NCBI RefSeq assembly: GCF_002929295.1
Contig: NZ_PJIM01000002.1
Location: forward strand, 1,155,945 to 1,219,944
Reading direction: 5' to 3'
DNA: 64,000 bases
Source of the DNA: Arthrobacter sp. SX1312
GTDB taxonomy: Bacteria; Actinomycetota; Actinomycetes; Actinomycetales; Micrococcaceae
The position numbers and the translations under genes are program-made. The notes under the pieces are model-generated. The model worked only from the letters and a program-made list of their open reading frames with translations, had not been told where the DNA came from and ran no database searches. The stretch's first letter is position 1, and every line of letters begins with the position of its first letter. Shown piece after piece: positions 42,352 through 51,201 of the stretch.

Positions 42352-43593
42352 TCAGGCCGGCCCGAGATCCACGGTCGCCGTGATGCCGCCGCCGGGTGTC
42401 TCCGTGAGGCCGATCGAACCTCCGTGCGCCGCGGCGATGCGTGCGCACGTCGCCAGGCCGATCCCGCTGCCGGCCGGATCGCCGTCACGGTGCAGCCGCA
42501 CCAGGGGTTCCAGGACCCGCTGCCGGTCCGCCGGGTCGATGCCCTTGCCGTGGTCGACGACGCGCAGCACCTGCGTCTCACCGACGCTCGCGATCACCTC
42601 GACGCGCGGGGGACACCCGGGTGTCGAGTACTTGATGCCGTTCGCCACCAGGTTCTGCAGCAGCGCGGTGACCTGCGCCTGATCGACCGTCAGCTCGGCG
42701 TCCTGCACGGTCACCACGGCGTCGCAGGCGCTGCTGAGCGGCAGGACGTCCTGAAGCACGGCGTTCATCATCGTGTTCAGGCGGACCGCCCGGCGATTGA
42801 TGGTCCCGCCGATGCGGGAGAACTCGAGGACCTCCTCCACCGTGGACAGCATCCGGCTGGCGCTGCCCCGGATGATGCTGAAGTAGCGCGCCGCCGGCCC
42901 GGCGGGTGCGACGTCGTCGTCCTGTTCGCTGAGCTCGGTGTAGCCGAGGATCGCCGTCAGCGGGTTCTTGAGATCGTGGCTGACACGCGCCGCGAATCCT
43001 GCGAGGTCCTCGTTGCTGCGCCGCACCACCTCGAGGGCCTCGACGAGCTGACGTGTCTTGAACTGCAGTTCGAGGACCTCCACGACCTGCCGTGCGAGGA
43101 TCTCCAGCCCTTCCCGCTGTTCCGCCTGGAACGCCCGGACCGTCGGCGAGAACACGCAGAGGGTGCCGAGGGCCGCGCCGCGCCCGGTCACGAGCGGGAC
43201 GGACGCATAGGAGCGCACGTGGGCGATGCCGCCGTTGACGAAGGGGTTGTCGGCGAACCGCGGGTCGAGGGAGGCGTCCGCCAGGGCGGTGATCGCCCCG
43301 CTGGTGAAGACCTTGGAGCACATCGAGTCGTCGCGCGAGCACACCGCGGCGTCCACTCCGACGGCGGCGATCTGGTGCTGCTGGTCCGCGGTGATGATGT
43401 TGATGACGCCGGCGTCCATGCCGCTCACCCGCACCGCGAGCTTGACGAGGTTGAGCAGTTCCGGCGGTGTCTCGTAGTCGGGCTTCTCCACGGGCTTCCC
43501 GCCGGCCTCGCCGTAGGGAAGCCGGTATTCCTGCAGGACCGCCTGGCGGGCGAGCTCCTGGAGGTCGACCTCGTCGGTAGAAAGCAGAGTCAC
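42352..43593 (-). CDS. Soluble GAF-domain sensor histidine kinase
   Basis: The protein is 413 aa from the GTG at 43593, chosen because GGGGGT lies upstream at good spacing; an ATG at 43635 would add an unlikely His/Cys-rich leader. A GAF domain (about 40-180) has N-I-I-T-A-D and C-S-R-D-D-S-M-C-S-K, with two cysteines that could sense redox or bind a ligand. The phosphoacceptor is His206 in V-S-H-D-L-K-N-P. The ATP-binding domain ends G-S-G-I-G-L-A-T-C. It is cytoplasmic and converges on the membrane kinase. Output partner unknown; the receiver-phosphatase is one option. Confidence 0.88.
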   Translation of the reverse strand: MTLLSTDEVDLQELARQAVLQEYRLPYGEAGGKPVEKPDYETPPELLNLVKLAVRVSGMDAGVINIITADQQHQIAAVGVDAAVCSRDDSMCSKVFTSGAITALADASLDPRFADNPFVNGGIAHVRSYASVPLVTGRGAALGTLCVFSPTVRAFQAEQREGLEILARQVVEVLELQFKTRQLVEALEVVRRSNEDLAGFAARVSHDLKNPLTAILGYTELSEQDDDVAPAGPAARYFSIIRGSASRMLSTVEEVLEFSRIGGTINRRAVRLNTMMNAVLQDVLPLSSACDAVVTVQDAELTVDQAQVTALLQNLVANGIKYSTPGCPPRVEVIASVGETQVLRVVDHGKGIDPADRQRVLEPLVRLHRDGDPAGSGIGLATCARIAAAHGGSIGLTETPGGGITATVDLGPA

Positions 43594-43692
43594 GAATACC
43601 CCCGAAGAACAGTGAGACCGGTGTGCGTGCGTCAACTATCGCACGGCCGTGGGCCGGCGAGCGGGATGGTGCCGTGGCAGGGGTGGATCGCG

Positions 43693-45150
43693 TCAGCCCA
43701 GGGCCCGGACGCGCAGGGCCAGGTACAGGTGCACGCGGTCCGCGGTGACCGCCGGGTCGTAGCCCGTGAGCGCCACGACCTGCTGGAGCCGGTAGCGGAT
43801 GGTGTTGCGGTGCAGGTCGAGGTCCGCGGCGACGGCGGCCACCGAGCCGTCGAGGTCGAGGTAGCGCTGCAGCGTGGTCAGCAGTCCCGCGCCGTGCGCG
43901 CTGTCGAAGGCCTCGAGCGGCCGGAGGGTCTCCGCGGCGAGGTCGGCGAGCGGCACGTCCGCGCTGGCCATCAGCAGCGACGTCAGGCTCAGGCGGTCGG
44001 CGAAGTTGAGGGGCTGGCCCCGCTGGAGCGCCTCGCGTGCCTCGAAGTAGCTCCACCGCAGGCCGTTCGGCTGCGCGTAGGTGCCGCCCACACCGACCCG
44101 TGCCGTCAGCCCGGCGCCGTGCAGGTAGCGGCTCAGCTCGGTGGGGTCGGGCGCCCCGGCGGGGAGGACGAGCACGAGGCGGTCGTCGACGAGCCCCGTG
44201 GCGGCTCCGTTCCAGCCGTCGGGCAGCGGGAGGGTCCGCAGTGCGCGTCGCTGACCGGAGGCGACGTCGACGATCAGCACGCTGTGCCGGAGCGTCGTAT
44301 CGATACCCGAACTGGCGAGCCGGGCCGCCGCCTCGGTGCCGGCGAGCGCGCCGCGCACCACGTCCTCGAGCAACTGGCCCGACGCCGCGCGGGCGCCGGT
44401 CCGGTTCCTGGCCTGGTTGCTGAGCTCGACCGAGATCAGGCTCTGCGCGTAGTCGACGACGGCGGTCCGGGCGTAGGGCTCGGCGATGGCGAGAGTGCAG
44501 CGGTCCTTGAGGCCGGTGGCGACCGGCAGCCGATGCCACGTCCTGGGATCCGGTGCCACCGCGTGGGACCGGGGGGCGGCTGCGCCGCCGGGGGTGCGGG
44601 CAGCCGGGCCCGCGGCACGTGCGATGCACGCGCCGTACTGGAACAGCGCGACGTCGGTGCCGAGCATCCGGGCGAGTTCGCCGAGGAGTGCGGCGAGGCC
44701 TCCCGCGCCGAGCAGCGCCGAGGCCAGGACGGCGTGCCCCTCGAGGAGGTCCTCGAGCCCGGCGTAGTGATCGGCGGACAGGGCGTCGGCCACCCTCTTG
44801 CCGATGGCGATGAACGGGACCTCGTACGGGACGCGGAACGCGGGGAGGCCGACGGCGTCCGCCTCCGCGAGCAGGGCCGCGGGGATCCTCCGATGGGTGA
44901 GCCCCACGCCGAACCCGATGGCCAGGGCCCCGGCGTCGTGTGTCCGCCGGACGAAGGCCCGCTGGGCGGCGCCGGTCTTCAGCCGCACGCCCGTCGTGAG
45001 CACCACCTCGGCCCCGCCGAGGAACGGCCGCGGGTCCTCGAGTTCGGTCACGGCGACCCACTGGATGGGCTGGGCGGGCGGTTCCGAGCCGCCCTCCACG
45101 ACCAGGCCCAGGGCGGGATCGGACAGCAGGTCGGCGAGGGTGATGGCCAT
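43693..45150 (-). CDS. PucR-family regulator of the GABA genes
   Basis: The protein is 485 aa from the ATG at 45150 (MAITLADLL), the standard PucR start. The N-terminal PucR domain (about 5-125) binds an effector, a GGDEF-like middle (about 290-400) follows, and the C-terminal helix-turn-helix has L-D-L-H-R-N-T-I-R-Y-R-L. PucR regulators control purine and amine use, and several activate GABA or polyamine operons. Here it is divergent from gamma-aminobutyraldehyde dehydrogenase and GABA transaminase and probably controls them. The 45151-45316 gap shows no clear operator. Confidence 0.9.
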   Translation of the reverse strand: MAITLADLLSDPALGLVVEGGSEPPAQPIQWVAVTELEDPRPFLGGAEVVLTTGVRLKTGAAQRAFVRRTHDAGALAIGFGVGLTHRRIPAALLAEADAVGLPAFRVPYEVPFIAIGKRVADALSADHYAGLEDLLEGHAVLASALLGAGGLAALLGELARMLGTDVALFQYGACIARAAGPAARTPGGAAAPRSHAVAPDPRTWHRLPVATGLKDRCTLAIAEPYARTAVVDYAQSLISVELSNQARNRTGARAASGQLLEDVVRGALAGTEAAARLASSGIDTTLRHSVLIVDVASGQRRALRTLPLPDGWNGAATGLVDDRLVLVLPAGAPDPTELSRYLHGAGLTARVGVGGTYAQPNGLRWSYFEAREALQRGQPLNFADRLSLTSLLMASADVPLADLAAETLRPLEAFDSAHGAGLLTTLQRYLDLDGSVAAVAADLDLHRNTIRYRLQQVVALTGYDPAVTADRVHLYLALRVRALG

Positions 45151-45316
45151 GGGTCCAGCGTAGGGGGCGTTGTGCCCCTGCACGTACGCAAGCGGCAAGC
45201 GCTGTGCAGATAGCTCTGGCACGCCCCGTGGTGCCCCGGTAGCGTCATGTCGATACCCCGTGGCCGGACGTACCCGTACGCGCCGCCGACTCCCTCCTCG
45301 TGAAAGGCACTGCAGC

Positions 45317-46747
45317 GTGGCCGAGACCCTTCAGAACTACATCGACGGAGCGTTCGTCACGCCCGCCGGGACCGAGCTCCTCGACATCGTCAACCCGACC
45401 AACGGCGAGGTGGTCGCGCAGTCGCCCGTCTCCACCACCGCGGATGTCGACGACGCCATGCGCGCCGCAGCGCGTGCCTTCACCACCTGGAAGCGGACCA
45501 CGCCGAGCCAGCGCCAGCTCATGCTGCTGAAGCTCGCGGACGCCGTCGAGGCCGCCAGTGACGAGCTCGTCGAGGCACAGCACCGCAACACGGGCCAGGT
45601 GCGCGCGATGATCGCCGCCGAGGAGGTGGCCGTCGGCGCCGACCAGCTGCGGTTCTTCGCCGGCGCCGCGCGGCTCATGGAGGGCAAGTCCGCGGGCGAG
45701 TACATGGAGGGCCACACCTCCTACGTGCGCCGCGAGCCCATCGGCGTCGTCGCCCAGGTGGCGCCGTGGAACTACCCGTTCCTCATGGCCATCTGGAAGA
45801 TCGGCCCCGCCCTCGCCGCGGGCAACACGGTGGTCCTGAAGCCGAGCGACACCACCCCGGAGTCGACCCTCGTCCTCGCACGCCTCACGCAGGGCATCCT
45901 GCCCGACGGCGTCCTGAACGTGGTGCTCGGCACGGGCGAGACCGGCGCCGCCATGACGGAGCACCCCGTGCCCGGCCTGGTGTCCATCACGGGATCCGTA
46001 CGCGCCGGCATCGCGGTCGCGACCAGCGCCGCGAAGGGCCTCAAGCGGGCCCACCTGGAGCTCGGCGGCAAGGCTCCCGCCGTCGTCTTCGCGGACGCCG
46101 ACCTCAGGAAGAGCGCCGAGGCCATCGCCGAGTTCGCGTTCTTCAACGCAGGCCAGGACTGCACGGCCATCACCAGGGTCCTCGTGCAGGAACAGGCGCA
46201 CGACGAGTTCGTCGCCGCCATGGTCGCGCACACGGCCACCCTGACGACCGGCAGCGCGGAGGACTCGGAGAACTACTTCGGGCCGCTGAACAACATCAAC
46301 CACTTCAACGCCGTGAACGCCGTCATCGACGCGCTGCCCGCCCACTGCAGCATCGCGACCGGCGGCAAGCGCGCCGGGGACAAGGGCTACTTCTTCGAGC
46401 CGACGATCGTCACGGGCGCCCGGCAGGACGACTCCGTGGTGCAGCAGGAGACGTTCGGGCCCGTCGTGACGGTGCAGACGTTCGCCACCGAGGAGGAGGC
46501 GATCGAGCTCGCCAACGGCGTGGACTACGCGCTGGCCTCCAGCGTCTGGACCTCGAACCACGGCACCGCGATGCGCGTGTCCCGCGACCTCGACTTCGGG
46601 GCCGTCTGGATCAACACGCACATCATGCTGACCGCCGAGATGCCCCACGGCGGCTTCAAGCACTCCGGCTACGGCAAGGACCTCTCCATGTACGGCGTGG
46701 AGGATTACACCCGCATCAAGCACGTCATGAGCGTGCTGGACGTCTGA
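45317..46747 (+). CDS. patD: Gamma-aminobutyraldehyde dehydrogenase
   Basis: The 476 aa aldehyde dehydrogenase starts with GTG at 45317. The catalytic cysteine is in N-A-G-Q-D-C-T-A, the glutamate in L-E-L-G-G-K, and the NAD loop is I-T-G-S-V-R-A-G. The N-A-G-Q-D-C-T-A form and overall look match PatD/YdcW-type enzymes that oxidise 4-aminobutanal to GABA. The following gene, GABA transaminase, confirms the pathway. The aldehyde is supplied by the putrescine oxidase about 3 kb downstream. Confidence 0.9.
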   Translation: MAETLQNYIDGAFVTPAGTELLDIVNPTNGEVVAQSPVSTTADVDDAMRAAARAFTTWKRTTPSQRQLMLLKLADAVEAASDELVEAQHRNTGQVRAMIAAEEVAVGADQLRFFAGAARLMEGKSAGEYMEGHTSYVRREPIGVVAQVAPWNYPFLMAIWKIGPALAAGNTVVLKPSDTTPESTLVLARLTQGILPDGVLNVVLGTGETGAAMTEHPVPGLVSITGSVRAGIAVATSAAKGLKRAHLELGGKAPAVVFADADLRKSAEAIAEFAFFNAGQDCTAITRVLVQEQAHDEFVAAMVAHTATLTTGSAEDSENYFGPLNNINHFNAVNAVIDALPAHCSIATGGKRAGDKGYFFEPTIVTGARQDDSVVQQETFGPVVTVQTFATEEEAIELANGVDYALASSVWTSNHGTAMRVSRDLDFGAVWINTHIMLTAEMPHGGFKHSGYGKDLSMYGVEDYTRIKHVMSVLDV

Positions 46748-46775
46748 CAGTCCCCTTCTGGATAGGAACCCCCTG

Positions 46776-48158
46776 ATGACCATCGCAACCACCCCCGGCG
46801 CCGTCGCGCCGACCTTCCGGCTCGAGCAGAAGCGCCGCATCACCGGCGACTTCCCGGGCCCGAAATCCACCGAGCTGGCCGCGCGCCGCTCCGCCGTCGT
46901 CGCCAAGGGCGTCGCCTCGGGCGTACCCGTGTACGCGGCGGACGCCGACGGCGGGATCATCCAGGACGTCGACGGCAACTCCTTCATCGACCTCGGCTCC
47001 GGCATCGCCGTGACGAGCGTCGGCGCGTCGGACCCCGCGGTGGTCGCCGCGGTCAGGGAGCAGGTGGGGCACTTCACGCACACGTGCTTCATGGTGACGC
47101 CCTACGAGGGCTACATCGCCGTCGCGGAGCAGCTCGCCGAGCTGACGCCGGGCGATTTCGAGAAGCGGACGGTCCTGTTCAACTCCGGCGCCGAAGCGGT
47201 CGAGAACGCGGTCAAGGTGGCGCGGCTGGCCACCGGCCGCGACGCCGTCGTCGCGTTCGACCACGCCTACCATGGGCGCACCAACCTGACGATGGCCCTG
47301 ACGGCCAAGTCCATGCCGTACAAGGCGAACTTCGGCCCCTTCGCGCCCGAGATCTACCGCGTCCCCATGAGCTACCCGTTCCGCGAGGAGAACCCGTCCA
47401 TCACGGGCCCCGAGGCGGCGCAGCGCGCCATCACCATGATCGAGAAGCAGATCGGCGCGCAGTCCGTCGCCGCGATCATCATCGAACCCGTGCAGGGTGA
47501 GGGCGGCTTCATCGTGCCCGCCGAGGGCTTCCTCCCCGCGCTCGCGGAGTGGGCCGAGGCCAACGGCGTGGTGTTCATCGCCGACGAGGTGCAGTCCGGG
47601 TTCTGCCGCACCGGGGAATGGTTCGCCGTGAACCACGAGGGCGTGGTGCCCGACATCGTCACGATGGCCAAGGGCATCGCCGGCGGCATGCCGCTCTCGG
47701 CCATCACGGGGCGCGCGGACCTGCTCGACGCCGTGCACGCCGGCGGGCTCGGCGGCACCTACGGCGGCAACCCGGTCGCCTGCGCGGCGGCACTGGCCGC
47801 GATCGGCACCATGAAGGAGCACGACCTCGCCGGTCGCGCCCGCAGCATCGAGGCCAGGGTCTCCGAGCGCGTCGCCGCCCTGCAGACCGAGCTCGGCGAG
47901 CGGAGCATCATCGGGGAACTCCGAGGACGCGGCGCCATGCTGGCCATCGAGTTCGTGGAACCGGGCGGCAGGACACCCAATGCCGAGGCCACGAAGGCGA
48001 TCGCCGCCCAGTGCCTTCGTGAGGGCGTCATCATCCTCACCTGCGGCACCTACGGCAACGTGGTCCGCCTGCTGCCGCCGCTCGTCATCACCGACGAGCT
48101 CCTCGAGGACGGCCTCGACGTCCTCGAGGCCGCCATCCGCGCGGTCAGCGCCGGCTGA
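46776..48158 (+). CDS. gabT: 4-Aminobutyrate aminotransferase
   Basis: The 460 aa class III PLP aminotransferase has N-S-G-A-E-A-V-E-N-A-V-K, H-A-Y-H-G-R-T-N-L-T, I-A-D-E-V-Q-S-G-F and the PLP lysine in M-A-K-G-I-A-G-G. These match actinobacterial GabT. It moves the amino group of GABA to 2-oxoglutarate, giving succinic semialdehyde and glutamate. It follows patD by 28 bases, and the two probably form one transcript. A strong hairpin ends the unit. No succinic semialdehyde dehydrogenase is in the window. Confidence 0.93.
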   Translation: MTIATTPGAVAPTFRLEQKRRITGDFPGPKSTELAARRSAVVAKGVASGVPVYAADADGGIIQDVDGNSFIDLGSGIAVTSVGASDPAVVAAVREQVGHFTHTCFMVTPYEGYIAVAEQLAELTPGDFEKRTVLFNSGAEAVENAVKVARLATGRDAVVAFDHAYHGRTNLTMALTAKSMPYKANFGPFAPEIYRVPMSYPFREENPSITGPEAAQRAITMIEKQIGAQSVAAIIIEPVQGEGGFIVPAEGFLPALAEWAEANGVVFIADEVQSGFCRTGEWFAVNHEGVVPDIVTMAKGIAGGMPLSAITGRADLLDAVHAGGLGGTYGGNPVACAAALAAIGTMKEHDLAGRARSIEARVSERVAALQTELGERSIIGELRGRGAMLAIEFVEPGGRTPNAEATKAIAAQCLREGVIILTCGTYGNVVRLLPPLVITDELLEDGLDVLEAAIRAVSAG

Positions 48159-48169
48159 CCCCCGACACC

Positions 48170-48212
48170 CGACGAAGGCTCTGCAGCAGTCCGTGCTGCA
48201 GGGCCTTCGTCG
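48170..48212. terminator. Bidirectional terminator between gabT and the GNAT gene
   Basis: Two 19-base arms (48170-48188, 48194-48212) pair almost perfectly, with a single T-G wobble, around a 5-base loop. The hairpin sits between two convergent genes and can serve both strands. No T run follows. Confidence 0.85.
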
Positions 48213-48225
48213 TGGTCCGGGGAGG

Positions 48226-48816
48226 TCAGCCGACCGGGATGAGGGCCTGGAAGTGGGGGTTCTCGGTCAGGAAGGCCTGGGCATGCTCGCAGTAGGGGAC
48301 GGGCGCGAGGCGGCGCCGGTGGGCGTTCAGGAGCGCCTTGCGGACCAGGACCGCCTCGAGGCCGGACCGGTCATGGTCGGATCCCACGACGGTCTGCAGC
48401 AGGCGCAGGCGGCCGGCCCGCAGATCGTACTTCACGTAGCCGACCATGACGCCGTCATGGAACAGCTCGAAGCGCGAGGCCGCCGGATTGTCGCGGAACT
48501 TCTCGCGGAGCTGCTCGGTCTCCGCGCGCTCGCTGGCACGGGTCTCGCGGTCGGTGATCGCCTCGACGACCGCCTCGTAGTCGTCCAGCACGCCATAGGG
48601 CGGGAAATCGGCATCGAGCGCCCGGTAGAGCTCGTTGCACAGGATGCGCAGCTCCCGGGTGGAGACCGACGAGAGGTCGCGGGGGACCTCCGGGGTCTCG
48701 GCGTCGGGCGCCTCCCGGGTCGCCGGATCGACGACGTCGGCATCGGACGAGGGGCCGTGAGCGGCGCGCGCGGCAGGCAGGGAATCGGGGCTCGGGGGGA
48801 GGGGTGCAACGGACAT
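48226..48816 (-). CDS. YjdJ-type GNAT protein with long N-terminal extension
   Basis: This 196 aa protein starts at 48816 (MSVAPLPPSP) after an AGAGG site. The first 70 residues are proline/acid-rich and probably unfolded. Residues about 70-110 look helical. The last 90 match the short YjdJ-like GNAT fold (F-E-L-F-H-D-G-V-M-V-G-Y, then R-L-L-Q-T-V-V, and a V-P-Y-C-E-H-A strand). Such proteins may acetylate small substrates or nothing at all. The gene converges on gabT across the terminator. Confidence 0.75.
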   Translation of the reverse strand: MSVAPLPPSPDSLPAARAAHGPSSDADVVDPATREAPDAETPEVPRDLSSVSTRELRILCNELYRALDADFPPYGVLDDYEAVVEAITDRETRASERAETEQLREKFRDNPAASRFELFHDGVMVGYVKYDLRAGRLRLLQTVVGSDHDRSGLEAVLVRKALLNAHRRRLAPVPYCEHAQAFLTENPHFQALIPVG

Positions 48817-48980
48817 CGGAAACCTCTGAGGATCTGTGGGTGGCTCGGCCGTTGCTTGACCTGTCACGTACCGTAACAGCCCGCCGGGGATTCGTAAAGC
48901 TAAGCACCCTAGCAATCAGGCTTCCGAGGAAAAGGCAGGCGTGTCGGTCCGATCCGGCGGCCCCTCGCGGGACGGGAGGG

Positions 48981-49652
48981 TCAGGAGGAATGGGCGGCCA
49001 GCTGCTGGCGGAGGCCCGCGATCATGGCGTCGAGCCCGGCCCGGAAGGCGGCATCCGCGGCCCGTCCGGCTCCCGCCGCCTCCGAGGCGCTGCGCACCGC
49101 GGACGTGAACACCGGGAACTCCTCCGCGAGCGTGCCGGAGTCGAAGATGTCGCCGGGCGCGGCGACGTCGAGCGCCGAGCCGTAGATGAAGGACTCGAGG
49201 GCCACGATCGCGGGCACGATGCGGTCCTCGGGCCAGCCCGCCGCAGCGAAGCCGCGAGCCACCTCCTCGTACATGCGCAGCGTCTCCGCGGCATCGGTCA
49301 CCGGCAGGACGGCGATCACCGGGACCAGAGGGGCATGCCGCGCGAAGACCTCGCGGTAGGACCAGGCCCACTGCCGTACCGCCTCATCCCAGGGCTCCAG
49401 GGCGAACGCGCCGAAGTCCACCATGGTCATGACGTGGTCCTGGACCCAGCGGAGCACCTCCTGCTTCGACGCGGCGTGGTTGTAGAGGGCGGAGGGCGCC
49501 ACCCGGAGCCGGCGCGCCAGGGCTGACATCGTCAGGCCCTCGTAGCCCTCCGCGGCGATGAGGTCGAGCGCCGCCGCCGTGATGCGGTCCCTGGACAGGA
49601 CGCTGCGGGGCGGCCGCCCGGCGCGCCGGGGGGTCGGTAGTGCTGAGGTCAT
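48981..49652 (-). CDS. TetR-family regulator, divergent from putrescine oxidase
   Basis: The protein is 223 aa from the ATG at 49652 (MTSALPTPRR). The N-terminal helix-turn-helix (about 20-65) has L-T-M-S-A-L-A-R-R-L-R-V-A-P-S-A-L-Y-N-H. The C-terminal effector domain is all helical and contains W-A-W-S-Y-R-E and F-I-Y-G-S-A-L. It is divergent from the amine-oxidase operon, with a palindrome in the gap, and is likely its local repressor, perhaps relieved by putrescine or 4-aminobutanal. Confidence 0.86.
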   Translation of the reverse strand: MTSALPTPRRAGRPPRSVLSRDRITAAALDLIAAEGYEGLTMSALARRLRVAPSALYNHAASKQEVLRWVQDHVMTMVDFGAFALEPWDEAVRQWAWSYREVFARHAPLVPVIAVLPVTDAAETLRMYEEVARGFAAAGWPEDRIVPAIVALESFIYGSALDVAAPGDIFDSGTLAEEFPVFTSAVRSASEAAGAGRAADAAFRAGLDAMIAGLRQQLAAHSS

Positions 49653-49721
49653 CGATCCTGCTCTCTGTTGCGATGGCATCAACCCTACGGGCGGACCCTT
49701 CCCTCCGGGTGGCCATGTAGC

Positions 49722-49753
49722 TATAGTGGGCCCAATAATGAATACCATTCATT
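49722..49753 (+). promoter_or_regulatory. Putrescine oxidase promoter with TetR-type operator
   Basis: A TATAGT -10 (49722-49727) is followed by AATGAAT-ACC-ATTCATT, a perfect 7-3-7 palindrome at 49737-49753. The -35 region is weak. The palindrome covers the expected start of transcription 36 bases before the GTG, so a bound TetR protein would block the promoter. The -35 weakness suggests an activator or a low basal level. Confidence 0.72.
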
Positions 49754-49788
49754 TTGTGGCCTGCGCCATGCAGCACCAGGAGGATCAC

Positions 49789-51201
49789 GTGAACACCATC
49801 GAACGCGACGTCGTCATCATCGGAGCAGGACCCTCGGGCCTCACCGCCGCACGCGGGCTGAGGAGAGCCGGGCACTCGGTCGCCGTGCTCGAGGCGCGGG
49901 ACCGCGTCGGCGGACGCACCCACACGGACGTCATCGACGGCGCCGTCCTCGAGGTCGGGGGGCAGTGGGTGTCGCCGGACCAGACCGCGCTCATCGACCT
50001 CCTCCACGAGCTGGGCCTGAAGACCTTCTCCCGGTACCGGGAGGGCGACTCCGTGTACATCGGCCCGGACGGGGAACCGATCCGCTACAGCGGGGAGATG
50101 TTCCCGGTCAGCGACTACACGCGCGAGGAGATGGAGCGCCTCATCGTGATCCTCGACCGGCTCGTCGACGAGGCCGGGCCCGAGGCGCCGTGGAACCACC
50201 CGGACGCCCGCGCCCTCGACACCATCTCCTTCCACCACTGGCTCCGGCAGCAGTCCGACGACGAGGAGGCCTGTGACAACATCGGCCTCTTCATCGCGGG
50301 TGGCATGCTGACGAAGCCGGCGCACTCGTTCTCCACCCTGCAGGCGATCCTCATGGCGGCGACCGCCGGGTCCTTCTCGAACCTGGTGGACGAGGACTTC
50401 ATCCTCGACAAGCGCGTGGTCGGCGGCATGCAGTCCGTGTCGGAGCGCATGGCGGCCGAGCTGGGGGAGGACGTCATCCTCTCGAGCCCCGTGCGCACGC
50501 TCCGCTGGAGCGGCATGGAGGGCCCCGACACCACCGAGGGTGTCACGGTGGTCTCGGACACGACGACGGTGCGGGCGCGGTACGCCGTCGTCGCCGTCCC
50601 TCCCAATCTCTACTCGCGCATCAGTTACGACCCGCCGCTGCCGCGCCGCCAGCACCAGATGCACCAGCACCAGTCGCTCGGCCTGGTAATCAAGGTGCAC
50701 GCCGTCTACAGCACCCCGTTCTGGCGCGAGGAGGGGCTCTCGGGGACGGGTTTCAGTGCGGGGTCGATCGTCCAGGAGGTCTACGACAACACGAATTTCG
50801 AGGACCCCCGCGGTACCCTCGTGGGCTTCGTCTCCGACGAGAAGGCCGACGCCATGTTCGAGCTGCCTCCGCACGAGCGCCGCGAGCGCATCCTCTCCGC
50901 GATCGCGAACTTCCTCGGCCCGAAGGCGCTCGAGCCGGAGGTGTACTACGAGTCGGACTGGGCGGCGGAGGAGTGGACGCGCGGCGCGTACGCCTCGAGC
51001 TACGACCTCGGCGGGCTGCACCGGTACGGCCGGGACCAGCGCACGCCCGTGGGCCCCATCCACTGGTCCTGCTCCGACATCGCGGCCGAGGGCTACCAGC
51101 ACGTCGACGGCGCCGTCCGGATGGGCCGGCACACCGCGGCCGAACTCCATCGCGTCCTGTCCACCGGCGTGCAGGCCGCCGCGACCGGTCGGGGGGCATG
51201 A
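49789..51201 (+). CDS. puo: Putrescine oxidase (FAD monoamine-oxidase family)
   Basis: The 470 aa flavoenzyme starts with GTG at 49789 after a strong CAGGAGGAT site. The FAD motif is I-I-G-A-G-P-S-G-L-T, followed by V-G-G-R-T and E-V-G-G-Q-W-V-S-P-D. It keeps the segment D-T-I-S-F-H-H-W-L-R-Q and G-G-M-L-T-K-P-A-H-S-F, seen in Rhodococcus and Kocuria putrescine oxidases. It oxidises putrescine to 4-aminobutanal plus ammonia and hydrogen peroxide. Product use is by PatD and GabT, encoded nearby. Its stop overlaps the next start. Confidence 0.92.
   Translation: MNTIERDVVIIGAGPSGLTAARGLRRAGHSVAVLEARDRVGGRTHTDVIDGAVLEVGGQWVSPDQTALIDLLHELGLKTFSRYREGDSVYIGPDGEPIRYSGEMFPVSDYTREEMERLIVILDRLVDEAGPEAPWNHPDARALDTISFHHWLRQQSDDEEACDNIGLFIAGGMLTKPAHSFSTLQAILMAATAGSFSNLVDEDFILDKRVVGGMQSVSERMAAELGEDVILSSPVRTLRWSGMEGPDTTEGVTVVSDTTTVRARYAVVAVPPNLYSRISYDPPLPRRQHQMHQHQSLGLVIKVHAVYSTPFWREEGLSGTGFSAGSIVQEVYDNTNFEDPRGTLVGFVSDEKADAMFELPPHERRERILSAIANFLGPKALEPEVYYESDWAAEEWTRGAYASSYDLGGLHRYGRDQRTPVGPIHWSCSDIAAEGYQHVDGAVRMGRHTAAELHRVLSTGVQAAATGRGA

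Noticed and set aside
42331-45213. A 960-codon plus-strand frame opposite the GAF kinase and PucR genes
   Set aside because: It spans two unrelated, well-supported genes and their gap, and its peptide is shadow-like.
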